Assembly (NCBI GenBank): GCA_963676515.1
Contig: OY781061.1
Span: forward strand, 1,517,859-1,581,858
DNA: 64,000 bases
DNA from: G963667145 sp963676515 [NCBI: Candidatus Cloacimonadota bacterium]
Lineage (GTDB): Bacteria > Cloacimonadota > Cloacimonadia > G963667145
Reading direction: 5' to 3'
Shown here: in pieces, positions 34,597-44,621 of the stretch
Position numbering within the stretch: position 1 is the stretch's first letter
Layout of the letters: each line of letters starts with the position of its first letter
Translations under genes and position numbers: made by a program
Notes under the pieces: model-generated
Databases searched by the model: none
What the model was told of the DNA's origin: nothing
What the model saw: only the letters and a program-made list of their open reading frames with translations

Positions 34597-35625
34597 TTAC
34601 ACCTCACAAAATTCTGTCAGCTTATTGCTAAATGGCGATTGGACAATTCCCTTTTCTGTGATTATCCCTGTAATGTTTTCCGCTGGGGTCACATCGAAGG
34701 CGGGGTTGTAGATGCTCATATCAAGCGGTGCGACTTGTTTACCGAAGATGAAGCTCACCTCGGTGTCGTCGCGTTCTTCGATGATTATCTGCTTGCCAGA
34801 GGGTGTGTGCAGATCGATGGTGGAGGTGGGGGCGACTACATAGAAGGGAACGCCGTAGCGTTGTGCTAGCACGCTAAGCATAAAGGTGCCGATCTTGTTG
34901 GCGGTGTCTCCGTTGGCAGCGATGCGGTCTGCTCCCACGAGGATGAGGTCGATCTTGCCGTCCCATATGAGGGTGGCGGCGACGCTGTCGGCTATCAGGC
35001 AAGATGGTATCTTCTCTTGCGATAGCTCCCAAGCGGTGAGGCGTGCTCCCTGCAATCTGGGTCTGGTCTCGTCGGCATAGACGAAGATGTCTTTGCCAGC
35101 GGCGATTGCCGAGCGGATGACTCCCAAGGCGGTGCCGTGACCGACAGTTGCCAAAGCTCCCGTGTTGCAGTGCGTAAGGATGGTAGCTTTTTGCGGCACG
35201 ATTTTCGCTCCGATTTCTCCCATCTTTTTGTTAATCTCGATATCTTCTTTGGCGATTTGGTCGGCTTCGCTCTTGAGGATTTGGCAATTTTCTTGGTTAG
35301 TTTTGTTCGCCTCTAAAACTTTCAGCATTCTGCTAGTCGCCCACACCAGATTGACAGCTGTGGGTCTAGCTGCATCGATCTCTTTCTTGACATATTTCAT
35401 CTTGCCCAGAAAATCTTGCTCTGCCGAGAACTCTTTACCAGCAAGCCACATACCATAAGCTGCTGTAGCACCGATAGCTGGAGCACCTCTGACCACCATT
35501 TGAGCGATGGCGAAGATTACATCGCGATAGTTTTCGCACTCAAATTCGGTGTATTTTTTGGGGAGCTTGCGTTGGTCTATCAAAAAAAGTTTTTCGTTGT
35601 CTAAGCGTAAACAGCTAATACTCAT
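34597..35625 (-). CDS. mtnA: S-methyl-5-thioribose-1-phosphate isomerase
   Basis: Isomerises MTR-1-P to MTRu-1-P in methionine salvage. Catalytic residues lie in THCNTGALATVGHGTAL (Cys about 151) and GADRIAANGDTANKIGT (Asp about 231). I choose ATG 35625, preceded by GGAG; the frame extends 30 bases upstream. The 342 residues match MtnA. eIF2B-like paralogues exist, but the RGAPAIGATAAYGM segment supports MtnA. Other salvage genes are not seen in the window. Confidence 0.9.
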   Translation of the reverse strand: MSISCLRLDNEKLFLIDQRKLPKKYTEFECENYRDVIFAIAQMVVRGAPAIGATAAYGMWLAGKEFSAEQDFLGKMKYVKKEIDAARPTAVNLVWATSRMLKVLEANKTNQENCQILKSEADQIAKEDIEINKKMGEIGAKIVPQKATILTHCNTGALATVGHGTALGVIRSAIAAGKDIFVYADETRPRLQGARLTAWELSQEKIPSCLIADSVAATLIWDGKIDLILVGADRIAANGDTANKIGTFMLSVLAQRYGVPFYVVAPTSTIDLHTPSGKQIIIEERDDTEVSFIFGKQVAPLDMSIYNPAFDVTPAENITGIITEKGIVQSPFSNKLTEFCEV

Positions 35626-35642
35626 AAATTTATCTCCATATT

Positions 35643-36338
35643 TTATTTTTCCCAAAATTCTGCTTTAGGCGAAGATTGTAAAGCACGGTAGATATTTTGG
35701 GGTAAATTTTTGCAGTCTAAAAGTTTTTCCAGAGGAGCTATTTTTTTTCTTAATTCCCAGCGGAGGTTTTTTTGGGCATAGGGGCAGTGATAACCCAGCA
35801 ATGGTAAGTTGTTATCGCTTACTAGTTTTTCCAGCTCTTGCTCTCTTGCGTAGATTAGCGGTCTTATGCTGTTTACTCCAGATTTTGTGCCAGAGAGCAC
35901 AGGCAAAAAAGCTCCTATTTTGTTGTGCTGAGTGAGATTGAGGAGAAAAGTAGTAGCGACATCGTCTGCGTGATGTCCGAAGGCGACTGTTTTTATTCCT
36001 TCATCTTTCAATTTTTGCGTAATGTAGCCTTTGATAAATCGGGAACAAACAAAACACTCTTTTTTGTCTAGTGCAGAGTAATCCAAGCGAACATCTAATT
36101 CCGTGTAGGGCAAATCAAGCTGATGACAATATTTGGAGAGTATTGCAGTGTCATAATTTGCCACCTTAGCGTGAATAGGGTACAACTGAAACTGCAAAGA
36201 CCTTTGCAAACCTTTCAAAAGGTAAAGCAAAGCGACGCTGTCTTTCCCTCCAGAGAGAGCGACTCCGACTTTAGTGTCAGGAGTAATCATCTGGTAATCC
36301 TTTATCGCCCGAGCGACTTTAGCTCTTAATTTGTGCAA
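35643..36338 (-). CDS. TtcA-like tRNA sulfurtransferase (PP-loop ATPase)
   Basis: 231 residues. The PP-loop is VALSGGKDSVALLYLL (about residue 27). A CFVCSR pair (about 95-98), AFGHHADDVATTFLLN and a later Cys in HCPYAQ fit the TtcA group, which binds an iron-sulfur cluster and thiolates tRNA cytidine 32. It is shorter than E. coli TtcA, lacking the C-terminal part. It lies 11 bases behind leuS and 17 before mtnA, likely one operon of tRNA and sulfur-related genes. Confidence 0.8.
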   Translation of the reverse strand: MHKLRAKVARAIKDYQMITPDTKVGVALSGGKDSVALLYLLKGLQRSLQFQLYPIHAKVANYDTAILSKYCHQLDLPYTELDVRLDYSALDKKECFVCSRFIKGYITQKLKDEGIKTVAFGHHADDVATTFLLNLTQHNKIGAFLPVLSGTKSGVNSIRPLIYAREQELEKLVSDNNLPLLGYHCPYAQKNLRWELRKKIAPLEKLLDCKNLPQNIYRALQSSPKAEFWEK

Positions 36339-36349
36339 CTTTTTGCTCT

Positions 36350-38914
36350 TTATCTAACAACGAAGTTAACGAGTTTGCCAGGCACTACGATCTCTTTTAT
36401 AATCGTTTTTCCAGCCAAAAATTTCTTTACATTGGCTATCTCTTTGGCTTCTGCGATAATTTCCTCTTTGGGAGTGTTTTTGGTAGTTTCTAGTTGTGCT
36501 CTTATTTTCCCCATCACTTGGATGACGAAAGTGATGTCGTTTTTGACAAGGAATTTTTCGTCATAGCTAGGCAATCCGCTGTCGTGCAAGAGCTTATGCT
36601 TTCCAATCATTTCCCAAATCTCCTCACAAAGGTGAGGGGCGAAGGGGTATATTATCTGTGGAATCAAGATATGTGCTTCTTTGTAGAGAGCTTTTTCGGC
36701 ATCTGTTGTGGGGCTGCTAGCAGCGTAGAGGTTGTTCAGGTGCTCCATTACAGCTGCGATGGCTGTGTTGAATTGCATCTTTTCTCGCACATACCCGATA
36801 GCTTTTTTGATGGTGTAATGCGAGGAATAGCGGAGCTCTTTGTATTCTGCGGAAATGTCACCAGCGGGGGTGTAATCTTGCTCGAGGAATTTCTTGTTTT
36901 TCACAAAAACTTTGTAGACCCTATTTAAGAAGCGGAAAGCTCCTCCTACTGCTTTGTCGTTCCAGTCGACATCTTTTTCTGGTGGAGAGGCAAACAAGAC
37001 AAATGTCCTGAGAGTGTCTGCTCCGTAGCGTTGTAGGTAGTCATTAGGGTTGACGACATTTTTTTTGGACTTGCTCATTTTCTCGATGCTTCCGATTGTT
37101 ACTGGTGAGCCGCAGAGAGCACAGGTGGCAGATTTCCCTTCTATAATTGCGTCTTGCGGGAAGAGGTAGCCGTCTTTGGGGCATTTGTAGCTTTGCATGC
37201 AGACCATTCCTTGTGTCAGTAGTCGAGAGAAAGGCTCATTGCAATCTACAAGACCGATGTCACGCATAAACTTGTGAAAGAAGCGGGCGTAAAGCAGGTG
37301 CAGCACGGCGTGCTCGATACCGCCGATGTATTGATCGACAGGTAGCCAGTAGTTGGCTTTGTCTTTGCTAAAAGGTGCTTGCTGGTTGTGAGCATCGCAG
37401 TAGCGGGCAAAATACCAGGATGAATCGACAAAGGTGTCCATCGTGTCTGTTTCTCGGGTGGCAGCTCCACCGCATTTGGGGCAGGTGGTTTTTTGCCATT
37501 CTGTGGCTGATAGCAGCGGATTTTGCTTGGTCTTGCCTATTTGGATGTCGTCGGGCAGGAGCACGGGCAATTGCTCATCTGGCACTAGCTGTGTTCCGCA
37601 TTTTTCGCAGTAAACCACGGGAATAGGATTTCCCCAATAGCGTTGGCGGGAGAGTCCCCAGTCGCGGAGTTTGTAGTTGATGCTTTTTTTGCCGTAACCT
37701 TGCTGGTCTATCCAGTCGGCTATCTGTTCTAGGCACTGACGGTTGCCCATTTGGTCGAATTGGGCGGAATTTACCATCGTGCCGTCTTCGATAAAAGCCT
37801 CTTGCATCGTGTTGGCATCGAGGTTTTTTTCTTCGTTTTGGACGACCACTTTTATCGCAATTTGATATTTTTTGGCGAAAAGAAAATCGCGAATATCGTG
37901 AGCTGGCACTGCCATTACCGCACCTGTGCCATAATCCATTAGGACATAGTTGGTGATCCATATCTCCACTTTTTCGCCATTGACGGGGTTGATGCAGTGT
38001 CTGCCAGTGAAGATTCCTTCTTTCTCTTTGTCTTCGGCTGTGCGTTGACTATTGTCTTGGTTCATCACTTTTTGGCAAAATTTGTAAAGCTGAGAATCTT
38101 CGCCTTCCGCTTGCAAAAAAGATTGTGTGAGAGGATGCTCAGGAGCGATAGCCATAAAGGTGACTCCAAAAATGGTGTCTGGACGAGTAGTAAATACGGG
38201 AAGTTTTTGCTCACCGTAAATAAAATCTATGGTGACACCTGTGCTTCTGCCGATCCAGTTTTTTTGCATCAGTTTGACTTTCGCCGGCCAGTCGAGCAGG
38301 TCGCTGGTGTCTAGCAGTTCTTCGGCGTAATCGGTAATTTTGGCAAACCATTGCTCCAGCTCTTTTTGCACGACGGTTGTGCCGCATCTCCAGCAGCCTC
38401 CTTCTTCCACTTGCTCATTTGCCAGCACAGTAGCACAGTCAGGACACCAGTTTACGAAAGATTTCTTCTTATACACCAGACCCTTTTCGTACATTTTTTT
38501 GAAGAGCCATTGTCCCCATCGGTAGTAGTCAGGTCGGCAGGTAGAGAGCTCACGAGACCAATCTAGCCCAAAGCCCATAGAGGTGAGTTGCTTTTTCATT
38601 TTACTAATATTTTCTTCGGTGGTGATTTTGGGATGAGAGTTGTGCTGGATGGCAAAATTCTCTGCGGGCATCCCAAAAGAGTCGTAACCCATAGGTTGCA
38701 TTACATTGTAGCCCGATTGCAAATAGAAGCGAGTAAGAGCATCACCGATGGAGTAGTTGGAAATATGTCCCATATGCAGGTCGCCAGAGGGGTAAGGAAA
38801 CATAGATAAGATGTATTTTTTTTCTTTATTACTTTTGTCTTGAGCTGCGAAAATCTTTTTTTCTTCCCAGATTTTTTGCCATTTTTTTTCAATCTCTATA
38901 AACGGATATTCCAT
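36350..38914 (-). CDS. leuS: Leucyl-tRNA synthetase
   Basis: 854 residues, class I. The HIGH motif appears as DLHMGHISNYS (about residue 47), and KMSKSKKNVVNP (about 615) is the second signature. The CP1 editing domain includes TTRPDTIFGVTF and the catalytic-region GTGAVMAVPAHD. A zinc-ribbon segment (WCPDCATVL, CWRCG) is present. The ATG follows AGGAGTAGTTTT. It heads leuS-ttcA-mtnA. Confidence 0.97.
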   Translation of the reverse strand: MEYPFIEIEKKWQKIWEEKKIFAAQDKSNKEKKYILSMFPYPSGDLHMGHISNYSIGDALTRFYLQSGYNVMQPMGYDSFGMPAENFAIQHNSHPKITTEENISKMKKQLTSMGFGLDWSRELSTCRPDYYRWGQWLFKKMYEKGLVYKKKSFVNWCPDCATVLANEQVEEGGCWRCGTTVVQKELEQWFAKITDYAEELLDTSDLLDWPAKVKLMQKNWIGRSTGVTIDFIYGEQKLPVFTTRPDTIFGVTFMAIAPEHPLTQSFLQAEGEDSQLYKFCQKVMNQDNSQRTAEDKEKEGIFTGRHCINPVNGEKVEIWITNYVLMDYGTGAVMAVPAHDIRDFLFAKKYQIAIKVVVQNEEKNLDANTMQEAFIEDGTMVNSAQFDQMGNRQCLEQIADWIDQQGYGKKSINYKLRDWGLSRQRYWGNPIPVVYCEKCGTQLVPDEQLPVLLPDDIQIGKTKQNPLLSATEWQKTTCPKCGGAATRETDTMDTFVDSSWYFARYCDAHNQQAPFSKDKANYWLPVDQYIGGIEHAVLHLLYARFFHKFMRDIGLVDCNEPFSRLLTQGMVCMQSYKCPKDGYLFPQDAIIEGKSATCALCGSPVTIGSIEKMSKSKKNVVNPNDYLQRYGADTLRTFVLFASPPEKDVDWNDKAVGGAFRFLNRVYKVFVKNKKFLEQDYTPAGDISAEYKELRYSSHYTIKKAIGYVREKMQFNTAIAAVMEHLNNLYAASSPTTDAEKALYKEAHILIPQIIYPFAPHLCEEIWEMIGKHKLLHDSGLPSYDEKFLVKNDITFVIQVMGKIRAQLETTKNTPKEEIIAEAKEIANVKKFLAGKTIIKEIVVPGKLVNFVVR

Positions 38915-38991
38915 AAAACTACTCCTAAAGAATGTGATTGTTTTTTATGGAACAAATTTGCTACTCTGTATTTTGTAAAGAGAATTTTTTG

Positions 38992-39039
38992 GGAAAGAAA
39001 AAACCCTGTTCTTTACTTTTGTAAGTAGAGACAGGGTTT
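38992..39039 (-). terminator. Rho-independent terminator after eno
   Basis: On the - strand, AAACCCTGT / ACAGGGTTT arms with a long AT-rich loop and a tail of T with one C. It lies 16 bases beyond the eno stop. Confidence 0.85.
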
Positions 39040-39054
39040 ACCTATTAGAGTCGA

Positions 39055-40371
<1,317 letters not shown>

Positions 40372-40391
40372 TTAATAATTGTAACGAAACA

Positions 40392-40420
40392 TTTATTTCC
40401 AAGGGGTGAATGTCTGTCAA
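40392..40420 (-). promoter_or_regulatory. Candidate sigma-70 promoter for eno
   Basis: On the - strand, TTGACA at 40420-40415, a 17-base spacer and AATAAA at 40397-40392, about 50 bases before the eno ATG. The -35 box is perfect; the -10 box is only a partial match. A second TTGACA lies just upstream. Confidence 0.4.
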
Positions 40421-40526
40421 TTGTCAATAATTATTTATTCTCTTCTTGACTGAATAGAGGGCTATTTTGCAGTTGTTTGTGGTCTTACAGAGGTTAAACA
40501 AGAGATAAATTTATGAAGAAGGTTTT

Positions 40527-42374
40527 ATGTCTAGAAAGTACTTAAAGAGAAATTTTTGGATTCTTTTTTCTATTGATATAGTTAGTTTGTCGATAGTTTT
40601 TTTTAGCTCGTATTGGGTTAGAATGGATTTAAGCTATTTACTTAAAAATTTCACAACTATTGTCTGGGGGCTACCTTTAGTCTTATTTTTTAAACTTGTT
40701 TTTCTTTTCAAATTTGACCTGTATAGTGGTATGTGGCGTTATACGGGGATTAAAGATTTTATTAACCTTATTAAAGCTACTACGGCATCTTTCTGTTTTG
40801 TTCTTGTCGTTGCTTATTTGCCTTTGAATTTTATTCTGGTTTCTCGTTCTGTTTCGATAATTGATTTCGTTCTGGGCATTATGGTGCTAGGAGGAGTGAG
40901 GGTCTCTGCTAGGATTTATTTTGATTATATGAACGGAACAAGCGAAGATTCTGGCAAAAAAAGGCTTTTAATCGTGGGTGCAGGCGACGCAGGAGAAAAA
41001 ATATTACGAGACATTTTGAAAAACAAAGGGTTATCTTATTTTGTTGCTGGTTTTTTGGATGACGATAAGAAAAAAATTGGGCATAAGATTCATGGCGTTC
41101 CAGTGTTGGATTGTATCGCGAGGGTGAAAAAAATTGCCAAAGAGAATATGATAGATGAGCTGATTTTGGCTACTCCTTCTGCAGATAAGAAGGAGTTCCG
41201 CAGGATAGTGGATATCTGCAAAGCTTCGGGTGTGAAATATTTGATTATCCCTAGTCTAAACGAGATGATGAGTAAAAAAGTAGGGCTGAGCTCAGCGAGA
41301 AAGTTGTCTTACGAGGATCTTTTGGGCAGGAGTTCTGTGAAGCTGGATTCCCAAAAAGTTTCGCATTTTTTGACGAACAAAGTGGTGCTGGTTACGGGAG
41401 CAGGAGGTTCTATCGGCTCTGAGTTGTGTCGGCAGATTGCTGTTTTTAAGCCCAAAAAATTATTGCTTTTTGATATTGCCGAATCGCCCTTGTACCACAT
41501 AGATATGGAGCTTACGGATAATATTCCTTATTTGGATGTTGAGCCGATTGTGGGCGATGTGAAAGACAAAGAGCATCTTCTCAAGATTTTTGCTAAGTAT
41601 CACCCTGAGATAGTTTTCCATGCAGCTGCTTACAAGCATGTGCCGATGATGGAGATTCAACCGTGGAAAGCTATTGAAAATAATATGATGGGAACTAAGA
41701 GTTTGGTGGAAGTGGCAGAAGAGTTTGCGGTAAAAAATTTCATCTTGATTTCGACTGACAAGGCGGTAAATCCTACCAGCATTATGGGAGCTTCCAAGAA
41801 ATTAGCAGAACTAGTGGTGCTGAATAAAAACAACAAAGAATCGAAGTTTTCTGTAGTGAGGTTTGGTAATGTGCTGGGAAGCGTGGGAAGCGTTATTCCT
41901 TTGTTTGAAAAGCAGATAGCCAAAGGTGGACCCTTGACAGTGACTCACCCCGATATTGTTCGCTATTTTATGACTATCCCCGAGGCTTCTTTGCTCGTGT
42001 TACAAGCCGCAGAGCTGAACACAGGGGGAGACATTTTTGTTTTGGATATGGGTAAGCAGATCAAAATTGACAAGATTGCTCGGGAAATGATTAGGTTCTT
42101 TGGATTTGAGCCAGACAAAGATATAGAAGTGAAGTATATCGGGCTTCGTCCAGGTGAAAAACTTTATGAAGAGTTAAACGCAAAATTTGAAAATCTAGAA
42201 GTTACTTCTCATCCTAAAATAAATGTGGTGAAGACAAGCAAACCAAGACCTTTGCAAGGAAAAGATTTTTCTGAACTAAAAACAGCAACTGCAGAACAAA
42301 ATGATTTAAAACTAAGGCAAGTTGTGAAAAAGATTTTGCCAGAGTACAATTTCAAGATTATAGGGGAGAAATAA
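40527..42374 (+). CDS. Membrane-bound UDP-sugar 4,6-dehydratase, CapD/FlaA1/PglF-like
   Basis: 615 residues. The first 130 hold four transmembrane helices. A Rossmann domain (RLLIVGAGDAGEKILRDI, about 148) follows. The SDR-type dehydratase domain begins with VTGAGGSIGSELCRQ (about 290), and STDKAVNPTSIMGASKK (about 411) carries the Thr/Asp/Lys residues in place of the usual Tyr-based triad, typical of this family. It likely makes a 4-keto-6-deoxy UDP-HexNAc for surface polysaccharide or glycoprotein sugars. Paired with ugd one base downstream. Confidence 0.88.
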   Translation: MSRKYLKRNFWILFSIDIVSLSIVFFSSYWVRMDLSYLLKNFTTIVWGLPLVLFFKLVFLFKFDLYSGMWRYTGIKDFINLIKATTASFCFVLVVAYLPLNFILVSRSVSIIDFVLGIMVLGGVRVSARIYFDYMNGTSEDSGKKRLLIVGAGDAGEKILRDILKNKGLSYFVAGFLDDDKKKIGHKIHGVPVLDCIARVKKIAKENMIDELILATPSADKKEFRRIVDICKASGVKYLIIPSLNEMMSKKVGLSSARKLSYEDLLGRSSVKLDSQKVSHFLTNKVVLVTGAGGSIGSELCRQIAVFKPKKLLLFDIAESPLYHIDMELTDNIPYLDVEPIVGDVKDKEHLLKIFAKYHPEIVFHAAAYKHVPMMEIQPWKAIENNMMGTKSLVEVAEEFAVKNFILISTDKAVNPTSIMGASKKLAELVVLNKNNKESKFSVVRFGNVLGSVGSVIPLFEKQIAKGGPLTVTHPDIVRYFMTIPEASLLVLQAAELNTGGDIFVLDMGKQIKIDKIAREMIRFFGFEPDKDIEVKYIGLRPGEKLYEELNAKFENLEVTSHPKINVVKTSKPRPLQGKDFSELKTATAEQNDLKLRQVVKKILPEYNFKIIGEK

Positions 42375-42375
42375 G

Positions 42376-43695
42376 ATGAAAATTTCGGTGATCGGAACAG
42401 GATATGTAGGACTTGTGCAGGGTGTGGTTTTGGCAGATTTTGGCTTAGATGTTACTTGTATGGATGTAGATGAGAGCAAAATAGAGAAGCTTTTAAACAA
42501 CGAAGTTCCGATTTATGAGCCGGGTCTTGCGGAGATGATGCAGAAAGTTGTCAAATCAGGAAGGATAAAGTTTACGACAGATATAAAAAAGACTGTAGAA
42601 AATTCAGAGGTCATTTTTATTGCTGTGGGGACTCCTCCCAAAGAGGATGGCTCGGCAGATTTGCAATTTGTGTTGTCGGTAGCTCAAGAGATAGGCAAGA
42701 ACATAAATGGCTATAAAGTGGTTGTGGATAAATCGACAGTTCCTGTAGGTACGGGCAAGCTGGTGCGTAAAGCGATACAAAAAGAGTTGGATGAGAGAGG
42801 AGCTAACTTTGAGTTTGATGTCGTGTCCAATCCTGAATTCTTGCGAGAGGGGAAAGCTATCGGAGACTGTTTGCATCCTGATAGGATCGTGATCGGCACG
42901 GAGAGTCAACAAGCGAAAGATGTTATGAGCAAAGTTTATAGTGTTTTGTATCTGAATAAGACTCCTTTTGTGTTTACTGGTTTGGAGTCTGCGGAGATGA
43001 TAAAGTATGCTTCCAACGCTTTTTTGGCAGTGAAAATTTCTTTCATTAATGAGATGGCTCTTTTGGCGGAAAAAGTGGGAGCGAATGTGCAAGAGATAGC
43101 TGGAGCTATGGGTATGGACGGCAGGATCTCGCCTAAATTTTTGCACGCAGGACCTGGATATGGCGGCTCGTGCTTCCCCAAAGATACCAAAGCTATTGTG
43201 GATATAGCTAAGCAAAACAACGAAGAGTTGTTGGTGATAGATGCTGCTATCAAAGCAAATGTGAAGCAAAAACAAAAGATGGTGGAAAGAATTTTACGGA
43301 AGATGAAAGATGTGAAGGGGAAAACCATCGGCATTCTAGGCTTGTCTTTCAAGCCAGAAACCGACGATATGCGTGATGCTCCATCTTTAGATATTATCAA
43401 GGGTTTGGTCAAAAAAGGTGCTAAAATTAGAGCTTTTTGTCCTGAGGGTATGAGCGAAGCTGCTTGGCGTTTGGAAGATTGTAGCGACAAGATAGAATAC
43501 TGTGCGGATGGCTATGAGGTAGCACAAGGGGTTGATGCTTTGGTGCTGGTAACCGAGTGGAATCAGTTCAGAGGGATGGATTTAAATAAAATTGCTGCTT
43601 CGATGAAAGGTAAATTTTTCTTTGATTTACGGAATGTTTATTTGGAAGACCTCGAGGCTCACACCCTTTTCGATTACAGCAGTGTGGGTTGTTAA
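42376..43695 (+). CDS. ugd: UDP-glucose 6-dehydrogenase
   Basis: Oxidises UDP-glucose to UDP-glucuronate with two NAD+, a precursor for surface polysaccharides. VIGTGYVGLVQG (residues 5-16) binds NAD, VDKSTVPVGT (about 117) is conserved, and the catalytic Cys is in GPGYGGSCFPKDTKA (about 263). Length 439 is normal. It begins right after the CapD-like gene. UDP-GlcNAc or UDP-ManNAc dehydrogenases are related, so substrate assignment is good but not certain. Confidence 0.9.
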   Translation: MKISVIGTGYVGLVQGVVLADFGLDVTCMDVDESKIEKLLNNEVPIYEPGLAEMMQKVVKSGRIKFTTDIKKTVENSEVIFIAVGTPPKEDGSADLQFVLSVAQEIGKNINGYKVVVDKSTVPVGTGKLVRKAIQKELDERGANFEFDVVSNPEFLREGKAIGDCLHPDRIVIGTESQQAKDVMSKVYSVLYLNKTPFVFTGLESAEMIKYASNAFLAVKISFINEMALLAEKVGANVQEIAGAMGMDGRISPKFLHAGPGYGGSCFPKDTKAIVDIAKQNNEELLVIDAAIKANVKQKQKMVERILRKMKDVKGKTIGILGLSFKPETDDMRDAPSLDIIKGLVKKGAKIRAFCPEGMSEAAWRLEDCSDKIEYCADGYEVAQGVDALVLVTEWNQFRGMDLNKIAASMKGKFFFDLRNVYLEDLEAHTLFDYSSVGC

Positions 43696-43714
43696 GATTA
43701 GTTTAAAAAATATT

Positions 43715-43749
43715 AAGAGGTAAGTTTGTTGTAGCTTACCTCTTTTTTT
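43715..43749. terminator. Terminator shared by ugd and birA
   Basis: AAGAGGTAAG / CTTACCTCTT arms and a run of T. It follows ugd on the + strand and overlaps the birA stop codon at 43736, so it serves convergent genes. Confidence 0.88.
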
Positions 43750-44455
43750 GTGCAAAATTAAGGATAGAGCCAGAGAAAAATGGCTGAATAAGTCCGTTGT
43801 CCAAAAGCAGAACAATTTTTCCCTCTTTGTTGATATTTTTCACAACTCCTTGATAGTTAGCAAACTCTGTGCCGAGGGTTACTTTTTTGTTCTTTAAAAA
43901 AGAAAACCGGTTGAGATACTCTTCGTCCAATCCTTGTTCTAAGTAGTCGATGAGTTTGGACTGGAAATAGTCCAAGAACTCAAAGAGAATCTCTTGATTG
44001 TTTACTGGGCAAATTTTTTGCAAAGAGGTGGCAGTTTTGTGCAAGCGTTCTGGCAAAACACAGTTGGTGTTCACGCCGATACCCACAAGATGGTAGTTGC
44101 GAAGTTTTTTGACAATTATTCCAGCTACTTTTTTTTCTTTGTAGTAGATATCGTTGGGCCATTTGATGGAGATGTCCTCAGATTTGGTGATTTTTTTTAG
44201 AGTCATGTGCAAACATTGCCCGATGAAGAGGGTAAATCCGCTGGGGACATCGAGGTCTTTGATAGCCATAGTAAACCACAAGCCCCCTCTAGGAGAAGAC
44301 CATAGGTTTCCTTTTCTGCCTCTGCCGTCCATTTGTTCTTTAGCGATAAATAGGGCGTTGCCATCCAAGGAGGGCAGGAGATTGCGCGCCTCGGAGATAG
44401 TGGAGCTACATCGCTCGTATTCAAAGGTTTGCTCGAAAAGTGGGTGCGAGTCCAT
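43736..44455 (-). CDS. birA: Biotin-[acetyl-CoA-carboxylase] ligase, short form
   Basis: Attaches biotin to carboxylase carrier proteins. The biotinyl-AMP loop is GRGRKGNLWSSP (about residue 44), and KWPNDIYYKEKKVAGI (about 99-114) is diagnostic. The 239 residues contain no N-terminal helix-turn-helix, so it is the mono-functional ligase and does not act as a repressor. A small SH3-like C-terminal domain is present (FANYQGVVKNINKEG). It ends inside a terminator. Confidence 0.92.
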   Translation of the reverse strand: MDSHPLFEQTFEYERCSSTISEARNLLPSLDGNALFIAKEQMDGRGRKGNLWSSPRGGLWFTMAIKDLDVPSGFTLFIGQCLHMTLKKITKSEDISIKWPNDIYYKEKKVAGIIVKKLRNYHLVGIGVNTNCVLPERLHKTATSLQKICPVNNQEILFEFLDYFQSKLIDYLEQGLDEEYLNRFSFLKNKKVTLGTEFANYQGVVKNINKEGKIVLLLDNGLIQPFFSGSILNFAQKKR

Positions 44456-44464
44456 AGAAGATAT

Positions 44465-44611
44465 TTAGTCTATCTCTTTGTCTAGTTCTTGAAAAGATTT
44501 TTCAGCTCTTTCCACACTTTTTGCGTTGTTTGGTTGAGCTTGCGTATCAGGGGTGGTTGCACATCCAAAGAGTGTTAAACCAAGAGTTAATAATAGAAAT
44601 CTCGTTTTCAT
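44465..44611 (-). CDS. 48-residue lipoprotein
   Basis: A small gene read directly from the sequence: ATG at 44611 preceded by AAGGAG and TAA at 44465. It begins MKTRFLLLTLGLTLFGC, a complete lipoprotein signal with acylated Cys 17, followed by a 31-residue polar mature part rich in Glu, Lys and Asp (SVERAEKSFQELDKEID) likely to form one helix. It lies between mnmG (11 bases upstream) and birA (nine bases downstream), so it is probably co-transcribed. Function unknown. Confidence 0.75.
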   Translation of the reverse strand: MKTRFLLLTLGLTLFGCATTPDTQAQPNNAKSVERAEKSFQELDKEID

Positions 44612-44621
44612 AATTTTCTCC

